NCBI GenBank assembly: GCA_963402885.1
Contig: OY727100.1
Location: forward strand, 18,507,395-18,571,394
DNA from: Antedon bifida
Lineage: Eukaryota > Echinodermata > Crinoidea > Comatulida > Antedonidae
Length of the DNA stretch: 64,000 nucleotides
Direction of reading: 5' to 3'
Below, piece after piece: positions 34,197-45,651 of this stretch. Every line of letters starts with the position of its first letter. The stretch's first letter is position 1. Under the pieces are notes generated by a model. It did not search any database. It was not told the origin of the DNA and saw only the letters and a program-made list of their open reading frames with translations. A program made the position numbers and the translations under genes.

Positions 34197-37100
34197 ATGG
34201 AAAAGCAAGCAGTGCACCACATAGCAAAAGCTCCTAACCCAGTTCTACACGGAACACCTGTCCGATCGGAACATGGCAAAGCAGCTCCTCCTCCATTTCT
34301 GCCACGTACTCCAGTAAATCCAAACGGAGGCAGCAACACTCATCATTTGTTAGTGAATCATCCGATGCCATCACCACAACCTCAGACACCGCAGAGCCCG
34401 GATCGTGTTCATAACCTACCCCCAGAACTTCTGGAGGCGGGCTGGAGAAGGTTCTGGAGTCGACGTGAAGGAAGAGAATACTTTTATAATAAATTTACAG
34501 GGAAGAATACGTGGGAGATGCCTGTTTTGGGATCATCACCGCCTAGCTTTGTAAGTACAGAGAAATCAACCACAAACAAAATAGTACTACTAACTTAACT
34601 AACTAAATTCTACAGTAGGTGTACACTAACAGTTTTTATGCTAAAATATTAATTTTACAGTCATTTGACTAAATATACTTATTTGTACTATTTAATATTT
34701 ATTCACAAATAGTTACAGTGTGATAATGATAGTTGAAAATAGTAATTTATATTGTGGCTACTGACAGCTTTTGTATTGGACTTGGACTTGTATCGGAAGC
34801 GATAAAAATTATTACAATATGTACAGTAGTTACTACAAATGCACTTTGTAAAGTTTCTGTTTATGCCTGTTAGTGATATCTGAGCCTTCTGATCTCAAAA
34901 TTATGTTGATTTCACTTCAGCATGATCCTTTGGGGATACAGACAGATAACCCAGGCAGTGGTCCAGCCGCCGGTCAGGCTGCAATGAGGCGGACAACGTC
35001 CATGGACGAACACCCACTCAGCCCGACTGCCATGTCGGCCATGAACTTCAGAGGGTACGCATACATACCCATTTCTTTTCTGTGCATGTCTGTGTTTTTC
35101 TTTCAGATGTTGTGGAGATAAAGTTTGAATTACCAAAAAGAAATGTTATATGTCATTAAGATTTGATAATTATTATTTGTAAGATTTGTAGTCGAAAAAT
35201 TTCATGATATTCTTTATTATAATATAATGGTTGTCTTTGACCAATTTACGGTAAGTAAATATTTTGAGAAAATTTAGATAAATTGTTTAACTCATTCCAT
35301 ATTTCAGCATAAGTAAGATGTAAGGCTATGTACTACAGTAAACCAATTGAGAAACTACCCTTATGTTGAATGTAGTACTGAACAGAGATGTATTCACATT
35401 GCTAAGCAAAAACTCATCATAAATTTGCTATAAGTCAATGATTTTGCTTAAGTCTGTTTTCAACATTGCCTAAGCAAATATTTTAACATATTTTTTTGTA
35501 ATCTTAGATGTCCAATATATGAGATAGAAAGAAATTTTTCACCTACAGCACTACACCATATTGACTTAATAGCAAAAATATAATGCAGTAAACACTAGAC
35601 CTGGTATACATTGATAAATCATGAATCTACAGTTAGGCCAACATCTCTGTTGACTAAATCATGTTTTCTCGTCTTTTATTCTACTAAAATAGTCATTCTT
35701 GGGATTTTACTGTTTCGACGAATGCTGTCATATATGAAAGGCTTCCATCCCTGATGGTACCTCCACTCAACGATGTTGAATTACTCCGTGCTAAATTAAC
35801 AGACAAACTAAGGCAGCATTATGAGGAATTATGCAAGTCCAGGGAAGGTATGGTTAATCTTCTTTGAAATACTACTTTATGCCATAATTATATAGCATTA
35901 CCATACAGTATTAACAGTAGAACAAGATGTATTTTATAACAAGCAACTGCAGTCAAAATACTGAGAGATTACTGTACGTTTGACATAAAAATAATAATAA
36001 TAAAGATTTCAATAAAAATATATACAAATTAACCAACAAAAGCATGAACATTCATATCAACAAATTGTATTAATTAGGTTTCAAAATATTGATTCAATTG
36101 GGAAAATGATCATGATTAACCCAAGAAAATACTGTAACAATTTGTCAATACCTTTAGCTTTTCCTCTACATCCAAGATAAAGAACTTTTCGGTCAAATAT
36201 CAATAGCTTTACATTATTAACCTAGGTGGAGTCTGAATTCATGAATCACCGTTATTGTTTTGTCTGTGTCCTTTGTGTATTTAATGGAACGGGGTGGAGT
36301 CTCAATTGACCTCGCCCAACCTTTACAAATTAGAAAGACCTTAGTCTTTGTTTGCACATTCTGCTCATTATGTAGTTCACTTTGTTCTGTCATTAATTGA
36401 GTACTATCAACCATACATAATGTTCTGATGACATCACTAGTAAGAAAGTTCTTTGTGTTGGACTGTTATTCATTTACATAATAATGCAACCCTTCAATGA
36501 ACAGTCCATTCTCAACCTGTCATGTCATTTTATTTTTTTAAAGAAAAAGATAGAACTTATAATTAAGTATTTTCCCTTTATTAAAACCACAATTTAGTCA
36601 CCATAAGCATTCATTTTCATAGATTTCTTTTTTAAACATAATTGATTAAAAGCAAACTAATTCATATTTTAGGAGTGGATGCTCCAGCAGAATCTTTTAA
36701 TTTTTGGTTGTTGGAAAGGATATTCAAGGACAAAGGTCATGACCCTATGCTGCCCTCTGACTGTGACCCACCTGTATCCTCAATATTATTTGACGAAATA
36801 ATTAATGAAATACCAATCAGGTGAGGTTTATATTATGATTTCATTGTTATTTCATGATATCAAATGTTAATGATGCAATCAATAAAAATCTAAGCAAGTT
36901 CTTTAAAAGAAAACAAATAATTTTTGTCCAGGTTGGTTCGAGTTCGCTATTTAGTAGATGCCAGGCAGCAGTTGGTTCGCTATGCAGAAGCAGCTAAGAA
37001 GATGGTGGAGTCAAGGTAAATTCCAAATTCATTTATCAGTTCTATTCATCAATAGAACCCCTCCTTTTGGACACCCCTATTTAGTAGACAATTTCTTGTG

Positions 37101-40100
37101 AAATATATGTTTTTTAACACTATGGCCAACTTCTATTCAGTAAATACATCCATACTAAGATGATACTTTGAATCCCCTGCTCTGTCTTTAATTACTTTTA
37201 AGCATAGACAGTCAAACAACAATATTGCAATTGCTTCTATAAAACTCTGTTTTATGTGTAGAAATGTACCACCAGAGAGTAGGAAGGTAGTGAAATGGCA
37301 GTGTGAAGATGCTCTGAAATGGATCAGAACGCAGCCGTATTGTAGTCTAGACTCGTACAAGGTAAGCTAATAAATGACTTGTTGTAGGCTGCTGCTCTGA
37401 CATTGTGATGAATGTTATCTTGTAGAGCTTTGTGTGATGTGATAAATCATGCAAGCCATAAATTAGTGTTATTGATATCTACTAAAATCATCTTGATCTA
37501 AATTCTAGTCTAATTTAAAAACAAAGGGAAATCACACATTAGTATTTATTAACTTTATAAAAGACCTGAATAGATTCTTGTCATTTGATTGCCTGATTGT
37601 GGGTCACATGATATTGAATAAAGAGATATATTATTAAACTGCAATAGTCTTTTTCTATTTTTTTGTATGAAAAAAATGTTCTTGCGTACAAACACAAATC
37701 TTATGCTGGCTAATCTGATGAAATATTCTCGATCATCCAACTCATAGACATTCATTATTTGTATATTGTAGTTTCCTTAATAATACATGTAGATAGAATG
37801 AAACATTATTTAAATGTAAAGTATGTTTTTTTAGGAACGACTAGAACATTTAAAGAAGCAGTGTGGGACGCATGTTCTTGCTGCAGCTAAACCATCAGTG
37901 GAAGGAATTTGTACAAAACTTTACACACGAGCAAAGGAAGCCGTCAAGAAAATTCATGAACAACAATGGGAGATTTTAAAAGAACACCACATCGGAGGTA
38001 TTATATCACTGTTAAGCAAATTAGTATAATATGTCTCTCCCAGGAAGCGATATTTCTTTTCGTACATAAGTTGGGGACCCCTCATAAAACATCACAAAAT
38101 AAACATGAATATTCATTAGTCATATCCATATGGTGTGACGTAAGACGTTCGAATCCAATGAGCAACTTCTTTTAGTGAGATAGATTATTTAGAGGGTTAG
38201 GTTTAGTTATCTTTCACATAAGGGGTTCCCAACTTATGTATGGGAAAAAATCGCTCCCAGGGAAGCTGTCACCTTGTGGAAATATAACTTTTTTTTTTCA
38301 TATGCATCCCACAGCGAGTAACTCGCCAATTACAGGATCAACTATTTTATAATTTATCATGCTTATGAACTAAGTCTCATTTGCGGCTTAGAAAGAGTTG
38401 TGATTTGCAACCCTGGAACTAGGTCAGGATTGAACTCTTGAGATTGGAAGGCAATCACGTTAACCACCAAGCTTCAGCACCACTTTTTACTTATTTTATT
38501 ATGTATCTCCATACAGATACAGATAACTTTTATTGTCCATGTGGACTCAAGAGCAACTTGCTCTGAGATCCAGCCGTTGATACCCACAGCATTGTCATTT
38601 TTTCAGTAATTTGCCCTTAGAATTATAGTCATGTATGATGTTTTACTTTATATAGAACCCCCATCTCTGAGGCCGCCTGCAGTTCGAAAGGTAAACTGCT
38701 ACCCTGCACAGTTAGTGATACCCAGTCCTAGGCTGCCTACTGTGGAGTTCAACAGAGATCCTAAGATCACACGGTTACGGTATAAAGGAGAGATGATGGA
38801 AATTAATACAAGCTACATACAGAAACTTGTAAGTTGTCATCCATACTATAGTACACTACCGATATTGAATTGATTTATGTGTCTATAAAGTTGCTCAGAA
38901 GCATATGTACATTGGACTTATACTCAATATCCCTAAATTTTGTTTTCTAAATAATTATACATCTGACCAAGTATAATCTCGCGCTCAAATTTAGGCTTTA
39001 GATATGAGACTTTGGTAAATCCAAGGCACCTAAGACTATACTTAGTCACATCCGTAGAAGACTCAAAATTGCATTGTGCAGTGTGGAGAATAAATTAGAA
39101 TGTGTAGTTTTATATACCAGGCGTGTTTTAATATGTGAGAAACTAGTAACTGAAATCTGATATTTCCTAGACTCCTAATTTTGATGTTTTCTTTTTTAAA
39201 TTTTTAGGACCACCTATACCGGTTAAACTGCCATGATGACAAACAGTTACTCAACTTCCCACAGAGGACATGGTGCTTATTGAGGCGATATCAGGTATGA
39301 AACACATTCTGTATGATGTGAGATCACTACTTTACATTTATTTCGTAGATGCATTTTCATATTTTTCTGCCATTCAGAAATTAATTTCCATTCTAGCATT
39401 TGAGAGAAGTTTAATCCATAGTTACTAGTTATCTTGATTTTATTACAAGAACACCTCCTACTCCCCCACTAAGGGGAAATGAATAACCCTATTTAGTGGA
39501 TACCCCATTTTAAGGTTATATTATTTAAATAATTATTACTATGTAATTTTGTTTCCCCTTTGTTTTTAGACGTTCTTTGGATTAAATCGTATGGAAGGTG
39601 AATTTTTTCAGAGGTCATTGCCCGTTCCTGTATTACAAGTTTTACAAGAACAGTTTGGTGTGACGTTTGAATGTTTTGCATCACCTTTGAACTGTTACTT
39701 CAAACAGTATTGCTCCCTCTTCCTTGATACAGATGGCTATTTTGGTTCTAGGGGGTAAGTACATTTGAGAGATTTGCAAAACTAAAACACTATTAAAATA
39801 AGGTTTTCAGTAAACCATTTGTATTGTTTTGTAAATTTATTATTGTTATTGTCTCAACTTTTTATACCGTACTATAACAAGTTCTTATTATTCTTATTCT
39901 CCTTACTTGCATATTATTAAGATACATACATATATAGGAAAAGAGCATTTCTAATTAAATATTCATTTAATTAATATTCCATCTTTTTTTTTAGCCCCTT
40001 TCAAGATTTCCGCCCCATAAGTGGATCGTTCCAGGCCTTCCCACCGCCATGTGATGTAGCCATAGAAGCTATGGTCAAACATGTAGAGGTAAGTTAAGCA

Positions 40101-41817
40101 GAATGACAACTGCAATATTGGATGAACTTTAAATTATAGAAATACACTATATTAACTCAAGCCTCTGCCATTTTGTTCTGTTCTGTATTAGTCCAGGTTG
40201 TTCCTGTGTAAGATATGATGTCACCCCTCCTGTCGTTTTGTATATATATAGTATATAAAAATGTATGATTTTAACATTTATAAATCGCTGTTTATCGATG
40301 TCTCACCGCACTATAAGACCATAATGAATTATTGCATTATATACCTGACAGTAATAGTCTAGTCTCTTGCCCTTTGTTTTTTATATATTTCAATTATATA
40401 GGACCACAATGGTCTTGCCTAGGTATATGAAAATGTAATGATGTGTTCCCATACAGCTATGAAACCCTTCTTTAAAATTTTATGAAAATTGGGCAATATC
40501 TGTTTGGGTAATTCTGCTAACAATATAGAAAGAAACACACACGATCGACCACATAACCTCTCGCCATTCTGGCAGAGGTAATAAGTGCTGTACATTGTGT
40601 TATTATAATGAATGAATAAATAAGAAGCACTTTTCTATTACAGGTGTTACTAGAGAAGACTGGAGAGCCTTTGTCATTTATTATCTTCCTGCCAGACCAA
40701 CGCAAGAATGCTAATTCTGTGGTTGACAAGATGGAAAATAGCGAGTAAGTTCTGTTTACTTTAATAGCAGCTCATTTGTTTATTTAACAATTCATCAAAC
40801 ATACATAATTATAAGAATTTAAGCGGTGCCTATCATCACACAATTCAAATGTTGCCTACATATACATGTAATTTAACCACATGCAAACCAAAAAAAAAGC
40901 AATGCATTTATTTCATAAAACGGTCTGAATAAGAAAACAAATTTGGTTTGTCTTTTTCTTCAGGTTCAAAAGAAAACATGTTGTAGTTCCTGGCTATGAC
41001 CATGAGTTTCGTCATGGAATGCAGCATATTATTGATGAGTAAGTTTGATATTTTAAATATATTGTACAGAATAAAGAATTTCTATAAGTGACTACATGTT
41101 CCATATAGTCTTAAGGCCAATTTACACAGACAGCGATAATGGTAATAAAAATATAGAATTAATATTATATTAAACGTGGAGCGTACGGGCGATTTCCGTT
41201 TAGGATAGATTCTACGTGGGACAAGCTACATGGTTTTTCGTTTACCGTTGGCCTGGATAAGAACAATGACATTCTAAGCTTGTAAAACAAATATCAATTG
41301 TATTATTCATATATTTGTATAACTCTAAACTCTTTTCATTACAAAAAAGTTTATTTATGAATTTTTACCAATTATTTTTAGTCGAGAATTATACATCCGT
41401 TCAACTCAGGCAACTATGGTGTTCTTCCTTCAAAATGATGCTGCATTTGAGAAATGGCCGCCTACCGATGAGAAACTGAACAACTTATTACAGGCATTCA
41501 GGCCAGTTGGATACGAAGCAGCATTAAAAAGAAAGAGTGAAGAAGAAATGACAGAGAAAAATAAACGACTGAAAAAAGACACTGAAGAAAAAGATAAAGA
41601 ACCGACGAAAGATGATACTAAAGTAAAAGTCCCGGAAGATTTGAACAATAAAGATCACGAGTATCAGCGCAGTCAGTCTGAACGACCGGAAGACAATAAG
41701 ATACCGCATTTCGATAAGAGTCGTGTTAATCGTCGTATGAGTGACGGAGAACTGTTAAAGAACAACCAACCAGATAACAGGATTCCTCACCTGGGTAACG
41801 GTCATGATCGGTATTAA
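34197..41817 (+). CDS. PCIF1: PCIF1: phosphorylated-CTD-interacting factor, cap-adjacent m6Am methyltransferase homologue
   Basis: Fourteen exons: 34197-34550, 34921-35054, 35693-35847, 36673-36820, 36932-37015, 37262-37361, 37835-37997, 38656-38828, 39208-39294, 39570-39754, 39995-40088, 40644-40744, 40964-41038 and 41382-41817. All phases agree, giving 762 residues (human 704). A WW domain near residues 79-112 (LLEAGWRRFWSRREGREYFYN, then NTWEMP) binds phosphorylated RNA polymerase II tails. The helical and methyltransferase core follows (ESFNFWLLER, VEGICTKLY, CFASPLNCYFKQYC, DTDGYFGSRG). The human catalytic motif N-P-P-F, in SFEANPPFCEEL, is here SFQAFPPPCDVA, encoded at 40030-40056. Both residues known to be essential, Asn and Phe, are replaced. 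The C-terminal tail is long and charged. The protein likely still binds the polymerase but may not methylate. Confidence 0.95.
38395..38482 (-). repeat. tRNA-derived SINE head in a PCIF1 intron
   Basis: On the minus strand an A-box-like TGGTGGTTAACGTG (38469-38456) is followed at tRNA spacing by a B-box-like GAGTTCAATCC (38437-38427). No full cloverleaf or acceptor stem is apparent, so this is a SINE and not a tRNA gene. Confidence 0.6.
41113..41255. mobile_element. Partial MITE, GGCCAATTTACACAGAC family
   Basis: Left end AAGGCCAATTTACACAGAC and an inner TTCTACGTGGGACAAGCTA match the copy at 27929-28146. The right end is lost. PCIF1 last intron. Confidence 0.6.
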
Positions 41818-43596
41818 GAGACAGTATTTGATATATTGTGATTTGGGTTTAGTTTAACTTATTTTTTTGAGTAATCTAAATGTATGTTTAAGCATATTCC
41901 CCTGATAATTAAATAATTTAAATTCTGTTAAAAGACAACAGTATTTTCTTTACTGTTGTATTTAAAAAAATGTTTTTGTATTTGTGATGTGTAGTCATTA
42001 TCACTACACTAGCTTTGCTGCAGAAGTATTATTATAATTTATATGATTGTACCATCTCAAGACTATTATCTTGGATGTTGTACATTTAATGCTACAAACA
42101 AAATATTACAAATTAAGGTAACTTTATTAATATAACAAGAATCCATAATAGAAAGATGAAAGCAAAAACTGACACAATAATACTAGAACAAATGTGAAAA
42201 TTTTCGCCCCAATCATAATAAAAATATCTTCACAAATTAAAAAATGTTAATATGTAAATTTCCCTGACATTTTTATTAGATGATTTTTTTTAATATGATT
42301 ATTATTTTAAATTAATAACAATTCATAAGATGTAGAATATATAGATTTAACATTTGATGCTGATTTGTACATAATTAATGGTAAATAGTCAAAGAATCAT
42401 GGTAATCAATGATATATGTTTTTGCATGTTAAATATTTGAACTAGTGTACATTATACCTGTATAGAAATATTATTACTAAGTCTTGTACATTTTTTTTAT
42501 TAGAGATACAATAATTGTATCCTGGTGTCTGTAAATAATAGACTATAAGCACATTGTGTTAGGATTTTATTCATTGAAAACATTTACCCTTTAATGGAGG
42601 ACATTTCCCTCAAATAGATTAATATGGTTTAGAATGTTTGTAAATATCTGAACTTTTAACTCAAATAGAAGAGAGTAACTCTTACTGTACATACGTTCTC
42701 TATAATCAATAGTAAATAAATGAATAAAGTTAATTAATGCCTGTTTAATTAAGATGACGAGTTATCCTAAAAATATTGAATATATAATACAATTGTTTGT
42801 AGGTTTTGTTATACAGTAATTGATCATATTTTGCTGCTGTAAGATATTTGGAATACTTTTGATTGTGCAACGACCTGGACTTTGGACTTTTTTTTATTTG
42901 GTCGTTTCTAGGTCCAGACGACAACATAAGAATGTGGTAATCAGTTTTTGCATTTCTGTGTACACATTTTTTTCTTCAAATTGAGCTGCATGTTGATACA
43001 TTTCCTGGCAACATAAAATCACTATGTTGTCCTGGTCAAAGGTTAAATAATGTACTACCTTACAATGACCTCATTTGCATTTTCAGGTAATCATAACACA
43101 GAAAGCTCATTCCTAACATTCTTTTGGTGGTGCTAAAGTTACTCAATTGTTTTTTTACTGATTTAAACCAAACTAAGTACAAAACTTTTTAAAATTTAAA
43201 ATAACTTTTTTCTAATTGATGTTTGTTCCTATTGTATTATTTAAAGCATTTAAATTTGATGAAAGGTTTAGATTTTTAGCAATTTTTAAGCTATTTCTCT
43301 TATAGCTTCGTTCATTTTACAATTTTTAATAAGTGTAGATATAAGATAGATATTTAATTTAGGAAAACGTTGTTTACGTTTTAAATTTGTAAATATTGTA
43401 AAGAAAAAGACTGTTTTTATATATAAAATACATAGATTAATTGTGCTTGCCAATTGTTAAATACTAAATGCAGTGTCTTAGGTAATAAATACCACAATTA
43501 CTTTAAATAATTTATTCTGGCGACAATAGGGAGCTTTCGATTTGCAACAAGTTGCTAATCGAAAGGTCCCTAATTAGTGGGTGGGTGATTTTGTGT

Positions 43597-43945
43597 GACC
43601 CTCAACCTTCGAACTCCTACGTTGGTCTTAAACTTTCATTTCATTCACTTTATTTAGATATACTAATACGACTTCTCTAGTTTTATTTTTATATCTGTTG
43701 ACACTATTGTTGGAATCCCTTCAAGGGACAGCCTTAAGTGTTGGTTGAAAGTTACGGTGACTCTTAACCTTTGAACTTTGCTCGCAATCTTAAAACTAGC
43801 TTTAGTTCAGATATACTAGTTTTATTATCTCCGGTGAGATTTTTCTTATATGTATCTTTTCAATTGACAGGTCGAAGTTTGTTGGTAGATGAGGGTGACT
43901 TAACCTTTGGACTCTTACCTTGCTCGTAATCTAAAATTAGCCTTA
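43597..43945. repeat. Diverged tandem repeat, about 150-bp unit, 2-2.5 copies
   Basis: Each unit starts near CTTAACCTTTGAACT or a variant (about 43600, 43760, 43900), followed by CTTAAAACT, AGATATACTA and CTAGTTTTAT phrases in the same order. Confidence 0.6.
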
Positions 43946-44091
43946 ATGTAATAATAACTAACGTTCTATTTAAAGCAAGATAACTTTCCCATTTATATTA
44001 TTGAAATTTCCTACTAGGAATGAAAGATAGGTGAAACCAACTAGCGAGAATGATGTGTGTGTGTGAAAATAATAATTATTATTTAGATAAT

Positions 44092-44115
44092 AAGGAGTTG
44101 TTCTGATAACTCCTT
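44092..44115. repeat. Small palindrome
   Basis: 8-bp arms AAGGAGTT and AACTCCTT around an 8-nt centre. It resembles the start of copy B's 3' hairpin (AAGGAGTT at 2789-2796). Confidence 0.6.
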
Positions 44116-44430
44116 GGTTAGTTTATTAATATAAGTAATTGTTTTTAATAGAAATACTTTTCCAAATTTGTTTATTTAGGCTACAATAAATTGTTTTACC
44201 ATTAATAATAATGATGATTCTAGGCCTATTATTGATAGATTTGGTTAGCAGTGATTTATTTCAGTTTTGCTAAATGTCAAACCAGTTTGATGTGTAGGCA
44301 GAGATTTAGATGTTTAGAGAATTTGTTAATTAACCTGGCCGCATGTGTGCTGCACATTCGTTTGGACAAAATTTTGTTCCCACAGAAAGAAAGCGGTATT
44401 GTATCTCGACACTGTATCTATTTTTTTAAG

Positions 44431-44592
44431 TATCATAGGAATATTTTGTAATACAACATCTCATTTATACCACATTGTGGTGCCTATATCATGTAAGAAA
44501 ATTGATAATAAGGTTAAGTTAAGGGTTAGGCTGCTATTAGATGCATGTGAAACACGTTTGATGAATTTTATTACCAAAATATTCCTATGATA
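44431..44592. mobile_element. MITE, TATCATAGGAATATTTTG family
   Basis: Opens TATCATAGGAATATTTTG and closes CAAAATATTCCTATGATA, a perfect inverted repeat. The interior contains GGTTAAGTTAAGGGTTAGG. A diverged relative is at 56599-56733. Confidence 0.8.
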
Positions 44593-45505
44593 CTTCGGAA
44601 AGAATCGGCTGCCACAATTCTTTTTGTTCTATCAACCACCCTCATTTGTTTCATATTTACGTCACATAACCTTAATAGTATAAAGAAATATACATTTCAC
44701 AATATTTATATGTAATATTTGTTTATTTAAAATGCATTAGTTCATTATACGGACATGTTAGTGTGTTTGATTTGCATGAGGCGATTAATATAAAGCAACA
44801 CATTTAAAATAACATAACTTTTGAATCAATACTTGCTTGGTTTGTTATGACTAGTCTAAACAATATATACCGGTGAATCACAATGGTTAAGATTAAATAA
44901 ATGTGTATAATATTTTCAAACGAAGCGAGTAGTAACATTAAACAGTTATTTATCGATAACCTTAATTTCAATAGAAGGGGGTTAATTCTTTCGTCGTGGT
45001 TGGAATTTTCTTATTTATTTTGCCACAATATAGTGAACAACTTTTACTTAGACTGTTTAATTGTTTTAAAATGTTTGTAATGTTTAAGTACTGTATTTGT
45101 ATTTAGATACATGGTAATGAATTGAAATAAACTTGAAAATACTAAAGAAACTTTGTTGTAAAAGCTATAGGTTGTGTCTGCAAGCGAACTGCGTGGCCCT
45201 AGGTATCGCTTCAGGTTGTGAAGCCCATCTGAGTTGGATTTTTTTAGTTGAGAAAGATTATTTGAAGGTTCGGAAATAGTTACTTTTGATTCTTATCAAA
45301 TAATTTATCTCAGACGTCCAGAACAAAATTCGCTTTAAAAATAAACTGCTCCAATTTAAACTTTTCAGCATTCCCCAGTTACCGGTAGTATATAGTGCAC
45401 GATGCAATCGATAACCAATGTCTAATCAGGAAATCGTAAAATAACAACTCTCTGGTTTTTAATAATAGTTTTTATGGCTCCTCGTACCGATTTGTCCACT
45501 CTGTA

Positions 45506-45651
45506 AAGCCTTGTCTACACTGTCAAACTGTGATGTGTACATATATGGACAGGATGATGTTATATCACTACCATATATGGGAATATCACTACCACATTTG
45601 GGCACATCACACTTTTTTTGTCAAACTAGTTTGATAGTGTAGACAGAGCTT
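45506..45651. mobile_element. MITE, AAGCTCTGTCTACAC family, at the GPCR stop codon
   Basis: Left end AAGCCTTGTCTACACTGTC, right end complement GATAGTGTAGACAGAGCTT, flanked by a TA on each side (45504-45505 and 45652-45653), a likely target duplication. The TA plus first base of the element forms the TAA stop of the GPCR gene on the minus strand. Confidence 0.8.

Larger units (their letters stand above)
41818..45503. other. PCIF1 3' UTR and tail-to-tail spacer to the GPCR gene
   Basis: Several AATAAA motifs, the last strong cluster near 42715-42730, could end the PCIF1 transcript. No gene beyond it. Repeats at 43597-43945, 44092-44115 and 44431-44592 are listed separately. The segment 44260-44430 ends in text resembling the right end of the AAGCTCTGTCTACAC MITE. 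Confidence 0.5.

Noticed and set aside
38395-38482. A tRNA gene on the minus strand
   Set aside because: A and B boxes are present, but there is no full cloverleaf, anticodon arm or acceptor stem; better read as a SINE.
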